Assembly: GCA_037043235.1 (NCBI GenBank)
Contig: JAWRVZ010000049.1
Location: 1,524,501-1,588,500 of the forward strand
DNA: 64,000 nt
Origin: Rhodeus uyekii
Lineage: Eukaryota; Chordata; Actinopteri; Cypriniformes; Acheilognathidae
Reading direction: 5' to 3'
The notes under the pieces are model-generated. The model ran no database searches. It was given only the letters and a program-made list of their open reading frames with translations, and was not told the DNA's origin. The translations under genes and the position numbers were made by a program. Of this stretch, positions 1-49,002 are shown piece after piece (within the stretch, counting starts at the first letter, position 1; each line of letters begins with the position of its first letter).

Positions 1-60
1 CGGACATGTAAATGAGGGGGCCCAGGCCCACCCAGGCCCCCCCCCGTGGCTACGCCACTG
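1..60 (-). mobile_element. terminal fragment of a GC-rich DNA transposon
   Basis: A G/C-homopolymer-rich block that, read on the minus strand, starts CAGTGGCGTAGCCACGGGGG. Ends of this form (CAGTGGCGTAGCC followed by a run of G) are common on dispersed fish DNA transposons. Only one end lies in the window, so neither the family nor the target duplication can be settled. Confidence 0.3.
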
Positions 61-271
61 CTGTGTGGTGTTGTTGTCATTCCATGTCTGTTCCTGAGTT
101 CCCTGTTTCTGATTTCCCGTTCCATCCGGTTTGCTGTGTTCCTTGGATGTAATGTTATTGTGTTTAAGTTTGTTTACTAGTAATGTTTTCCCCCTCGTGG
201 GTATGTTCTTTTGTTATTATTAAATCCTCCTTCCCTGCACTTGAGTCCTCCCTGTTTATCGTAACGTGACA
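61..271 (+). repeat. LTR-like dispersed repeat, 3' part
   Basis: T-rich sequence ending ATCGTAACGTGACA at 271. It resembles the 3' ends of other TG...CA elements in this window (48049-48347 on the minus strand, and 48956-54547): a late A-rich TTATTAAA-type signal, then CTGCACTTGAGTCC, then a TGACA terminus. The 5' end is unclear. Confidence 0.35.
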
Positions 272-327
272 AAACGATTGTTGAGTTTGCTCATTATAAG
301 GCAGGTTTGTTTGAAAAGTGGTGAAAT

Positions 328-860
328 GTGAATAAAGTCACAGCCCTGGAACAACTCAAGGAGTTAATTTTGCTGGAAGAATTCAAAAATTGTTTGAAAG
401 AGAAAATTGTTGTTTATTTGAGTGAACAGAAAGTTTCTGCTCTTACAAAGGCTGCTGTTTTATCTGATGAATTTGTACTCATTCATCGGTTGTTGTTTTT
501 TTTCATCACCTACTAAACGAAATTCTTTTGGTTACTCACGAAACGCTAAAGAGTTTGCAAGTAAGGAGGCTGCAAATAGCGATAAAGAGCGCCGTGAATG
601 TTTTTACTGCCATTTGGCTGGGCACCTCATTGATGCTTGTCCTGCTCTAAAGAGGAAATCTAGCCGAAATACTAACCCAAAGAGTGGGTTAGTTGACTGT
701 AACAAGTGTTCACCAGAAAGTGTATCAGTACCTACTGTTGAGAGTGCATTTGAATCATTTATTTTCAATGGAAAAGTGTCATTGAAAGCATCTATGTCTG
801 ACGCCAAACCTGTTCGGATCCTGAGGGATACAGGGGCTGCTCAGTCATTTATTTTATAAA
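328..860 (+). pseudogene. gag/protease remnant of Gmr1-like element
   Basis: Two overlapping frames (328-516 and 422-859) carry a gag tail. A CCHC zinc knuckle is visible as CFYCHLAGHLIDAC (CX2CX4HX4C), followed by the protease core RDTGAAQSF with the DTG catalytic triad. A stop follows directly (TAA at 857-859), and protease-like residues (GISLILGNDLL) resume at about 1020 in another frame. The piece is non-functional. Confidence 0.6.
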
Positions 861-1250
861 GTGCACTACCATTTTCTACCAATTCTAGCTGTGGTGCTGA
901 TGTATTAGTAAAAAAAATTGATCTGAATATTGTTAAGGTTCCTCTGCACAGTGTGTTTTCACAGTCCGATTTAAGTTCAGGACTTGTCAAGTTGGCTGTT
1001 TGTGCTGAATTACCGGTTAAGGGTATATCGCTCATTCTTGGTAATGACTTGCTGGGTGAAAGAGTTTTCTGTTTATCTGAAGTGATTGATGACGCTGTTG
1101 ATGTGATTGATGGTAATGATGTGTTAAGTGAAACCTTTACTGACATATTGGCTGTGTAGTGATTCGTGCACAGTCTCGTAAGTTTGAGGACATTGTGGAT
1201 CTTTCCGAATCTATTTTGTCCACGGAAGTTCTTGATGTGTAAAAGAGAAC

Positions 1251-2350
1251 ATGAATGAACTGAATCTGTGTGCTGTTCCTAATTTTAATCCACCTTTAGG
1301 TAGACTGGAATTGATTAAAGCACAGCATGTGGATCCCACTTTGAAACCTCGCTTCACAACTGCAGTGACACAAACTGCCTCGTTGAAGCATTCTGTTGCA
1401 TATTATTGTGATGGAGATGTGTTGATGCGTAAATGGTCTCTGCCTAAAGTTGAGGAAGATTGGAGTACAGTTTATCGGGTGGTAGTTCCAAAGCCTTATC
1501 GCCTGCAAGTTTTAAGTGTCGTGCATGAATATGAACATTCAGGATATGTAGGCATCAGGAAAACATATGATAATTTGTTAAAACACTTTTTTTTTTGGCT
1601 ATCTATGAAAACTAATGTGGTGAAGTTCATTTCATGCCTGTCATTTCAAAATCATTTCATGCCTGTCAGTTTGCTGGTAAACCTAACCAAGTTATTCCGC
1701 CTGCTCCATTAAAACCAATTAGAGCGTTAGGAGAACCATTTTAGTGCATTTTAATTGATTGTGTTGGCCCCTTGCCAAAAACTAAATCTGCCAACTCTTA
1801 TCTTTTAACGTTAATGTGCGCTACCAATAGATTTCCAGAAGCAATCCCATTACGATCTCTGAAAGCTCTGTCTATTGTCAAAGCCATTGTCGGATTCTGT
1901 ACTAAGTTTGGTCTTCCCTGGTATATCCAAACTGATCAGGGTAGTCATTTTATGTCAAAGGTGTTTGCAAAGGTAATGTCTCAATTAAATGTCAAACATA
2001 AAGTATCTAGTGTCTGTCATCCACAGTCCCAAGGCACTATTGAGTGTTTCCATCAAACGTTGGAATTGGTGCTCCGTACTTTTTGTGTAGAGCAAGATTG
2101 GGATGAAGAGATTCCTCTTTTATTGTTTGCTGTCCGTAACACGACACAAGCATCACTTGGTTTTAGTCCATCCAAATTAATTTTTGGTCATTCTGTACGT
2201 GGGCTACTGAAAGTCTTGGAAAAACAAATATCAGGTAACGAATGTTCCTCTCAGCCAAATAATGTATTAGATTATGTCAGTAGTTTTCATGAGTGCTTGC
2301 TTACTGCCTGGAGTTTGGCAAGAAAATCACTTAGTGATGCTCAAGAATAA
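1251..2350 (+). pseudogene. integrase remnant of Gmr1-like element
   Basis: The first part (1251-1712) has an HHCC-like zinc-binding region (YEHSGYVGIRKTYDNLLKHF; the cysteine pair is damaged). After a break the catalytic core resumes near 1752. Visible acidic positions are IDCVGPLPK, TDQGSHFMSK and the glutamate in SQGTIECFHQTL, i.e. the D-D-E core of a retroviral-type integrase. The stretch FGLPWYIQTDQGSHF is typical of gypsy-class integrases. At least one frameshift separates the zinc domain from the core. Confidence 0.65.
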
Positions 2351-2716
2351 ATGAAAACTCGTTATGATCGTGAAGCCGTGCAGCGTTCTTTTCAGATTAG
2401 GATAGAGTTCTTGTGTTATTACCAATAACATGCTTAAGACATGTTCTGAACTCGTTCTGATGCATTAAATGTAGCTGCGACTGTTGTGCCTGTGAATGAG
2501 TCCTTGTCTGAATATTCACCTGAGAGTGATGATTTAAAAATGAAAAGTGCTTCATTTTTAACTGCTCATTTGTTAAACTCTGAGACTTTGAAAAATCTGT
2601 CCAATAAACTGTCACATTTACTGGTTTCTATCCAAGCAGTTCTTAGAAATGTAATCAGCAAATATCCAACACTGTTTGGTGATTTTCCTACAGCTACTAA
2701 TGTCATAGAGTAATTT

Positions 2717-3579
2717 AACTTGATCTTTTAAAAGGATATTGGCAAGTACCACTAACAGAGAGGGCCTCTGAAATTTCTGCTTTTGCCACTCCTGATGCAT
2801 TCCTTCAATATAGGGTGATGCCATTTGGATTACGGGATTCTGGTGTGACATTTCAGCGGTTAATGTCAAAAGTGTTTCCAATTGTGATGCTTACCTAGTT
2901 GATGTGATTTGTTATTCGGATTCTTGGGATGAACACATTCAACTTTTGAACTGTGACTTTGCATGCTTGAAAGGAGTCAATCTCACGTTACATTTGTAAA
3001 AATGTGAAATCTTGGAAAGGAGGTGGGAGATGTTAAAGTTCGACCACTTAGTTCTAAACTTCAAGTTATTTTAGACTTTCCTGCACCTACGACAAAAAGA
3101 GAACTTAGATGATTTTTTAGGAATGACTGGCTTCTATAGAAACTTCTTTAGAAATTTTTCAGATGTAGCTAATCCTCATACTGGTTTGCTCCGGAAATTG
3201 ATTTAATTCGAATGGACACAGGAATGTCAGTTTGCTTTTGAAGTGTTGAAAACCTTATTGCGTAGTTCACCTGTACTGTCTGCTCCTCACTTTGAGTTCC
3301 GGTGCCGGTGCTGTTTTGATGCAGACTGATGATGCTGGAATTGAACACCCAATTAGTTTCTTTTCCAAGAAGTTCCTCAAACATCAGCTTAACTACAGTA
3401 CAATAGAAAAGGAAGCTCTTGCATTATTACTTGCCATTCAATATTTCGAAGTGTACATTGGGTCCAGTGTCAAACTGATAACAGTGTATATGGACCATAA
3501 TCCTTTAGTTTTCCTTCAACGCATGTCAAATGCCAATCACAGGCTAATGCGTTGTGCACTAACTAAAACTAAAACATAA
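2717..3579 (+). pseudogene. reverse transcriptase / RNase H remnant of Gmr1-like element
   Basis: RT fragments read LKGYWQVPLTERASEISAF and YRVMPFGLRDSGVTFQRLM (fingers/palm motifs, at about 2727-2870). Stops follow, and the YxDD box is damaged (FVIRILGMN-like reading). The connection MTGFYRNFFRNFSDVANP is near 3124. RNase H is visible at 3292-3579: GAGAVLMQTDDAG, HPISFFSKKF, LNYSTIEKEALALLLAIQ and DHNPLVFLQRM. These are classic Ty3/gypsy RT-RH residues, here downstream of integrase. Confidence 0.6.
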
Positions 3580-4081
3580 AAGTTTTTGAAACCTAAAAAT
3601 CTTCTGCACTGACATTAGAACTCAAAGAACATTGTTCCAGATGTGCTGTTTACACATTTCATGATCCTTAAAAGATCAATAGAGCAGCTGCCAATTTACC
3701 AAAGGTTACATTTACATTCCTGTTTTTAGTAGGTCATTTACGGGAAATCTGTTCTTGATTTGACTGACACAGCAAAAGTGTGCATTACATTTTCCACAAG
3801 AATGATGAACATGCATATTTGGTTTCAAGCCTCCTGACCATGAAATTTGTTGAAGTAACAATTACAAGCTTATCGGAGGAGTCGCTAAACAAAGAAGTGT
3901 ATAAATCTGAAACACGGTCTTTGATTCAGAGTGCCTATGCTAAAATAATTCTGTTTCTGGGGCAAATCAAGACCCTATGTAGGGAATAAAAATACAAAAC
4001 AGTTATTTCAAATTATGACTTTCTATAATGTTAAATTCTAGATTTACTTGTGTGATTTCCAGTCAAACAAAAAGCAAACAA
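3577..4081 (+). other. C3 upstream segment, duplicated near the second gene
   Basis: This non-coding block upstream of C3 exon 1 recurs at 54962-55036 plus about 55840-56285, with many short blocks shared verbatim (for example AACCTAAAAATCTTCTGCAC and GCAAACAAACA). It is the upstream part of the ancestral C3 duplication unit. The second, live gene at 59555 does not carry it; the partial relic at 56.3 kb does. Confidence 0.65.
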
Positions 4082-4142
4082 ACAGGGCAAAAGAGAGAGA
4101 GAGAGAGCAGTTTGGACTCTGAGGGTCAATGAAATCTGAGGG

Positions 4143-4149
4143 TATAAAT
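4143..4149 (+). promoter_or_regulatory. TATA box of C3 copy 1
   Basis: TATAAAT sits 50 bases upstream of the initiator ATG, inside GAGGGTATAAATCTGAG, followed by a short CA repeat and a good Kozak context (A at -3, G at +4). Transcription would be expected to start about 25-30 bases downstream, in or next to the CA repeat. The second gene at 59555 has no match to this element. Confidence 0.6.
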
Positions 4150-4198
4150 CTGAGCAGCTGCAGGTTCACAGACACACACACACACACACACAGGCAGG

Positions 4199-43250
<39,052 letters not shown>

Positions 43251-43308
43251 TAATATTAACAACATTTGTTGATTACAGTAAATGAAACCTCATATCTTAC
43301 ATACTCTT

Positions 43309-43314
43309 AATAAA
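43309..43314 (+). terminator. polyadenylation signal of C3 copy 1
   Basis: AATAAA 59 bases downstream of the stop codon, the first such hexamer after the coding sequence. A short 3' UTR is usual for C3. Confidence 0.65.
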
Positions 43315-43599
43315 TCATAAATAATATTGTTTGAGCTAAAATACTTGTAATTTTGTAAAAACGGTGACTAAATGAAACTTGAAAATGTTCCAGACTTGGC
43401 TAATCATGGTGTGATACAAGATAGATTTGTTTTCTATTCTGAATCAAAAATCCAACATTATAATTTCATTTGTGTGACATTTTAAATCTGTATCTCATTT
43501 TAATAATCATAAGAAACTTTAAAGGAGAATTTCTGAATAAGATAAACACATTTAAATGGAATAAATGATTGATGAGCTGATGATTATTTCTCTCATTCA

Positions 43600-44690
43600 C
43601 TTTCTGATATTGAAGAGATATTGGGATAATGCAGAGATGCCTCTGTATAGCAATGAGTAAATTACTCTATTCTAGAACAATTCCTTAGTTGTCCATGGGG
43701 AAGGAAGGTGAGATGCGTTATAATGTTTAAAAGGAATAAAGTGCTCTCACAAACTTTAAATGTAATAAATAAATATAATGCTAAATCAAGACTGAATTTC
43801 ATCATGGTGATAATTGGTTCATTTGATCATTGGTCATTTCATCTGATTCAAGACCTGTCACACTTGAAATTGGAATACACACATACAAAATTGACTGAAT
43901 TGAAGGAGTGTATGTGGTTGTAATAAAAAAATAAATAAAATAAAATGCATATCCCTGCCTTGAGGTTCAATTTTACCCCCATTGGAATGGATGGGAAATG
44001 TGAGAAATTTGTTTTTTTATTTGTTAAATATATATAGTTATATAATGTAAATATAAAATAAAACATAAAGCTCTGGCATAATCTAGAAACAAACACACAC
44101 ACATGAAGTCGTGAGATAATGCATACATTCCCAATGCAGAACACACACACTCACACATCTAAGAATTCTCATTGAAAATATATTATAGAAAAACACATTG
44201 ATTCTGTAACTTTTATCACACTTTTTCAGAACAGCGTCCGAATTTTCCGAAGCTTTTACATTTACAGGATTATGGATGTTCAATGTACATCAGGGCAAAT
44301 CCACTCAGCCTTTTGTATTCTGGGGATTAGTCTAAAATCTGAGCTAAATTAGCTAAAATGGGGGGGAAATCTTTAATGACTTCAGTAATTCTTTTTATTT
44401 TGCAATGAAAAATATTTTTAGAATTAAATTTCTCATTAATAGGTTAAGAAAAAAAATTGCAGACACTAAAATTATGTGTGGTATGCAGTACAAATATTTA
44501 AAGTGTGCGTTATTTTCATATAAAGAACCACGGTTGAAGTTGACAACCCTAAACACACATGTGGCCTATGTTTGTGTTTTGAATTTAAGATGTTGTTAAA
44601 ATTAGAGTCCTAACTCTAATTATTTGTATGTTCTCTTTCATGAGACGAGTGTGAAGTTTGTCTAGACGTGGTTCTTTCTGAAGCATGTCA
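43600..44690 (+). other. C3 3' flank, duplicated at 56.5-57.2 kb
   Basis: No gene. Blocks such as GGAGTGTATGTGGTTGTAAT, AATGGGAAATGTGAG-type and CTCTTTCATGAGACGAGTGT recur in order at 56588-57230 (GGAGTATATGTGGTTGTAAT, GAATGGGAAATGTGAGGACA, CTCTTTCAAAAGACGAGTGT). It marks the downstream end of the C3 duplication unit. Confidence 0.6.
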
Positions 44691-44707
44691 TGTATATTTA
44701 TTTAGCC

Positions 44708-44880
44708 ATTTCCCTTTCAAGGGAACTCGCGCTGCGTTGAACGCTTTGGGGAATACTTGGACGCTGTCTCGCGAAGCACAATATGTAAACTTCCATCGCG
44801 CGCGTGAGTTACGGTCGCAGGTCGGTGACGTCACGAACCAGGTCATAAAAGAGCGCCGGAACTCCTTGTGCTGTGAAAAC
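44708..44880 (+). mobile_element. DIRS terminal fragment E
   Basis: CCCTTTCAAGGGAACTCGCG then TGCGTTGAACGCTTTGGGGA, and GGTCGGTGACGTCACGAACC followed by AGGTCATAAAAGAGCGCCGG. The last block matches the reverse complement of the DIRS B terminus (17698-17760). It is only a terminal piece. Confidence 0.6.
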
Positions 44881-45150
44881 TCAAACTACACATTCCTATG
44901 CTTGTATAACACTCACACTTTTGTTCATGCAAACTACAATCTAGCTTATACTAGAAACATAATACAACAAACTCTGAATAAAACAATACAGATACATAAT
45001 AAACTGGTTATGAATACTAATGAAGAAAAAATAATACTAAGTAATACAAATTTAGTCTTCACCCATCCATGGATTAGATCCACAGAGGTGGATGTTAATG
45101 TCATTCATTATATATTTAATATCATATACATTTGATATTTTTCTCATTAG

Positions 45151-45256
45151 GTTTCTCATAAAGAGACAGAAAGAATTGTCTTCAAAATGCACAAGATGTT
45201 TAATGTTGGTCTTCTTCAACCTGCTCCAGTCACAATATATGAATATTACTCACCAG
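45151..45256 (+). pseudogene. relic C3 exon 36 from a lost gene copy
   Basis: 106 bp, the same length as exon 36 of the live gene (38408-38513), with acceptor CTCATTAG and donor GTGAGA kept. It reads VSHKETERIVFKMHKMFNVG then LLQPAPVTIYEYYSPG, with three or four substitutions and no stop. Similarity reaches about 50 bases upstream into the intron. Exons 1-35 of this copy are absent; DIRS fragment E lies just upstream. Not translatable as a gene. Confidence 0.85.
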
Positions 45257-45399
45257 GTGAGATATTGCTGCAGATACACACATACATTTATTAATTAGAC
45301 CGAATCTTTCAAATTAATGTTAATTTATTTTCTTTAGGTATTAGAAATGACACATTGAACACTTAATGCATATAGTCATGCACATGTAAACTCAGCAAA

Positions 45400-46165
45400 T
45401 ATAAATAAATGTCCCTTTTTCAGGACTGTGTATTTCAATAATGTTGTAAAAATCCAAATAACTTTACAGATCTTCATTGTAAAGGGTTTAAACAATCCAC
45501 TGGGTTTAAACAAATGTTTTTCATGCATGTTCAATTAACCATAACCAATTAATTAACATGCACATGTGGAACGGTCGTTAAGCTTTTAACAGCTTACAGA
45601 CAGGAGGCATTTAAGGTCATAGTTCTAAAAACAAAGAAAGATGTCCAAGGTCCCTGTTCATCTGCGTGAACGTGCATTAGGCGTGCTGCAGGGAGGCATG
45701 AGGACTGCTGATGTGGCCTGGGCAATAAATTGCCGTGTCCGCACTGTGAGACGCCTAAGACAGTGTTACAGGGAGACAGGAAGGACAGCTGATCATCCTC
45801 GCAGTGGAAGAACACGTTTAACAACACCTGCAGAGGATTGGTATATCTGAATATCACACCCACGTGACAGGTACAGGATGGCCACAACATCTCCCCGAGT
45901 CACACCAGGTCACACCAGTAACACCAGGTACACACAATCCCTCCATCAGTGCTCAGACTGTCTGCAATAGGCGGTACAGGGAAAATATCCTCCTCCCTCA
46001 TGTGGTACCCTTTATGCATGCTCATCCGGACATGATCCTCCAGCAGGACAATGCCACCAGCCATCGTGCTCGTTCTGTGTGTGATTTTCTGCATGACAGC
46101 AATGTCAGTGTTCTGCCATGGCCAGCGACGAGCCCGAATCTCAATCCCATTGAGACATGAACACA
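45400..46165 (+). mobile_element. internally deleted Tc1-like transposon between relic exons
   Basis: 5' region ACATGTGGAACGGTCGTTAA. The transposase start is at 45641: MSKVPVHLRERALGVLQGGM with a helix-turn-helix (DVAWAINCRVRTVRRLRQCY, RETGRTADHPRSGRTRLTTP). After a large internal deletion near 45965, YRENILLPHVVPFMHAHPDM, QQDNATSHRARSVCDFL and SPNLNPIE follow (second and third catalytic acids). The first catalytic Asp is deleted. It is a different Tc1 family from the one in intron 29. Confidence 0.75.
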
Positions 46166-46804
46166 CAACCAATGAGAACACTCAAAAGTCGCATGTCCAC
46201 ACAAAACAAGATGCAGAGCAACAGACAGCATGAGACTCATACTTGACAACAGGACAGGACAGGAAAATCAAAACACAAAAACAGTGAGTGGAGGGAGGGA
46301 GGGGAGTTTAGTCAAAGACAAAAAATGTAATAAATCATTGAATAGTTCTTGAAAAGTGTCCAAGGAGTAACGGGAGAGTTTGAGCAAAGGATGCTCCGGT
46401 GGTTCTGGAGTCCTGGCAGAGACGGCAGAGCGTAGACCAAGGGCAGAGCCAGCATGCTCACAACAGGAAACAACACAAAAATAAAAACTCAAAGCTGTGC
46501 TCACACAAATACTCGACAATACAGTAGTGTTAGGGTTGTGACACTTCAGTCTAGTTTACTCTTGGTTTTGTGACAGAGCCATGACACTACTGCATTGTTG
46601 TGTTTTTGTGTGAACGCTATTATTTTACCAGTGGGTATCAACTCTGAAGCTTTTGCTGTAAGCATTACTGTAACTACACTAACTATGGCATCAGATTTGC
46701 CGTATAATGACTTGGACAGATTGATCCAAAGTACTGTTTCACTGTGGTGACTCTTCACTTTATACCACTCCTACAACTCAGATCTGGTGTTTTCTCTGCT
46801 ATTA
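46166..46804. other. unassigned stretch between Tc1 relic and hAT MITE
   Basis: No gene. About 46660-46800 matches C3 intron 36 of the live copy (39395-39525: GCATCAGATTTGCCGTAT, CTCAGATCTGGTG), so intron sequence of the relic copy survives here. 46526 onward has a TGTTAGGGTTGTGACAC-like repeat start. Confidence 0.4.
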
Positions 46805-46812
46805 CTCTAGAT

Positions 46813-46977
46813 CAGGGGTCGGGAACCTATGGCTCGCGAGCCATATATGGCTCTTTTGATGGCTGCATATGGCTCTTTTGACGGCCACCGCCGTCCACAG
46901 ATACCCCCCCCCCCCCCCCCCCCCCGGTCATATTAAGAAAAAAATGGGTATATGGCTCTCTCAGACAAAAAGAGCTG
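46813..46977. mobile_element. hAT MITE with perfect 8-bp target duplication
   Basis: CAGGGGTCGGGAACCTATGG to AAAAAGAGCTG, flanked exactly by CTCTAGAT (46805-46812 and 46978-46985). Contains CTCGCGAGCCATATATGGCT and a 22-base poly-C run (46904-46925). It sits inside intron 36 of the C3 relic. Confidence 0.85.
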
Positions 46978-47305
46978 CTCTAGATCATGGCAAAAACTGT
47001 ATTTATGTATCAGTGGAAAATGTTGTACTTGCATTGCTGATGAATAATATTAACAAATAATTGTGAGCACTGATTCCTGATTCTAATTCCTCTGCCTTTG
47101 GAAGTCCTGACAATTATCTTTTTTTTATTTTAAATAATGCTTAATGGGTTTAAAGATGTACTCATTTGCCACAATAATGTATTTGTGTCTTATTTGTGGG
47201 CTTTTCTCAGTAGATCTCTATTTCTATAGAATATTTCTTATAATTATGCAGAATAGCATTTTTTATTTAATTTGTTTCCCTGCATTAAACCTGTGTGTGT
47301 TTCAC

Positions 47306-47395
47306 ATGCTCACTGTTCAAAGTTCTACCACCCTGAAAGAGCAGATGGCGCTCTACACAAACTGTGCCAGGGAGAACTGTGCCAGTGTGCAGAAG
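47306..47395 (+). pseudogene. relic C3 exon 37 with lost splice acceptor
   Basis: 90 bp, the same length as exon 37 of the live gene (40006-40095), still open: CSKFYHPERADGALHKLCQG then ELCQCAE. The acceptor TTTCAG of the live copy is TTTCAC here, so it cannot be spliced normally; the donor GTATTA is present. The upstream intron (47085-47300) also matches the live gene. No exon 38-41 counterpart follows; similarity fades by about 47450. Confidence 0.85.
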
Positions 47396-47449
47396 GTATT
47401 ATCACACACACACACACACACACACATAAAAGTATAACGTGATCATGTC

Positions 47450-48043
47450 CTCTAATGTTGTAGTATTGTGTCTGGAGTTGATGCACCAATATATCTATAG
47501 CCAACAATATGGATCTTTGACAGGAATTATTACAATCCATTAAGATTAAAGGGGTCGGGAAGGTGTGCCTCCTGTTTGCTCTTTATTTTCATTTGTGTCG
47601 TATTCTTTTGGACAATATGGTCAGTATATCTGTATTTTCAGTTCTTTAACCCAAGGTAGTATTTTACAAAGTAGGAAGTTACAAGGTGTTTATTTTGGTA
47701 TAAACTCCTTCCTGAACTGTTTTAACTGTTATGTATCCTTGACATATCTGAAAACTGATTGAACTGTTGAAGTATGAACTATGATGATGATGAATGAGAG
47801 GGGATAATAAAGGTCCGAAACAGGTCATTGTTTGTATTATGAGGTAATACAACCGGATTTAAGGGGATGATTCGATTTTTAATTTACCTTTTCTTTTGGT
47901 GACAAGTATAATGTTATTGCCATAATAATTTGATAGTCTATTGATGGGATCAATTCAGAAATCCACTGGATATATATAATTTTCTATTTCTCATTTGTAT
48001 ATACATTATTTTCTTATATATACATTCTGCAAAAAAAAAAAAA
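47450..48043. other. intergenic, no feature seen
   Basis: AT-rich sequence with no convincing ORF, RNA gene or repeat ends. It ends in a poly-A run next to the LTR-like element. Confidence 0.4.
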
Positions 48044-48048
48044 CTACT

Positions 48049-48347
48049 TGTCAGGAGTGTGTGCAGGACAAAGACAAGGATGAAAGGTGCAAATCATAGT
48101 TTATTAAAAAGCACTGAAGATTACACATATTCATATGATGCAACATGGACGAAAACGTACACTGATTAAGATAAATAAAGACAGGGTTCGAATGCAAAGA
48201 GGATGACAAGGGGAAAGGGAACAGCTGACAAGACTTATGGAGTCATTAGTGATAAGACAGGTGATGCTGATGACATGGGGAGAGAACGATGAGATACTAT
48301 AAGGTAAACACAACAACCACAAAGACAGGGATGACAGAACCGTGACA
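48049..48347 (-). mobile_element. LTR-like TG...CA element, 299 bp
   Basis: TGTCAGGAGTGTGTGCAGG at one end and GACAGAACCGTGACA at the other, flanked by CTACT/CTATT (4 of 5 match). On the minus strand it begins TGTCACGGTTCTGTCATCCC and has AATAAA about 60 bases before its end. This suggests a solo LTR. 48348-48950 downstream holds no supported feature. Confidence 0.6.
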
Positions 48348-49002
48348 CTATTACATTACCATACATAGCTCATCCCAACCCTTTATCTTAAGGAGTTTGA
48401 TTACTGTCCTGTCCTGGCTTAAAAAGATCAGCCAGGCGTGTGTCGCTTTTATTTCCTTTGTTATTCAAAAGCCGATAAGTTTGTGAATGTCATCAAAAAC
48501 CTGATATTCAGATTCTGAATGTTTTGTCTCTTAAAAACCTTTATAATGGTCATTCTTAGCGTGATGTTAGTTTGCATCACAATTCACAGAATCTGATCTG
48601 TCGGATTTACAGCAAGTCAATTCATTTAGTTCTCCTAAAATACATAAGTGTCTGGTGAAGTGGGAGAAGAATGGAGTGAACTTTATAGTTGCCAATGTAA
48701 TGTGTATCTGATGTGAATAAAACACCACGTCAATTTATAATTGAATGCATTGTAATTGGCACTTCCATGGAAATTAGTGTGTATTTTTCAAACTACACAT
48801 GTATTTTTTGCTAGTGCTTATGTATATTTAAATGTCTAAAACCTAAAATGACAATAAAGGCACCAAAGTGTTGAGGAGGAATCACTTCTAGCCTTCTTTA
48901 GAGTTGGTTCACCTGTGTGCGAGGCTAGAGATGCCGCTGCAGACATGAGGCAGTGTGTCAGGGTTCGCAGATTCGTTGTCTCCTATTACTGCCTGTGTAT
49001 GC

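Larger units (their letters stand above)
328..3577 (+). mobile_element. decayed Ty3/gypsy-type LTR retrotransposon with Gmr1-like domain order
   Basis: Broken coding pieces lie in the order gag zinc knuckle (about 596-650), aspartic protease (about 816-860), integrase (1251-2350), reverse transcriptase (about 2720-3190) and RNase H (about 3290-3579), all on the plus strand. Integrase upstream of RT is the order of Ty1/copia and of the Gmr1 group of deuterostome Ty3/gypsy-like elements; ordinary gypsy elements have RT before integrase. The RT and RNase H residues look gypsy-like, so Gmr1 is the best match. Frameshifts, stops and missing segments show that it is dead. I see no LTRs or primer-binding site. 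Confidence 0.65.

Noticed and set aside
45151..47395. Relic exons 36 and 37 as alternative 3' exons of C3 copy 1
   Set aside because: Exon 37's acceptor is mutated, no exon 38-41 follows, and the live gene already has its own stop and poly(A) signal upstream.
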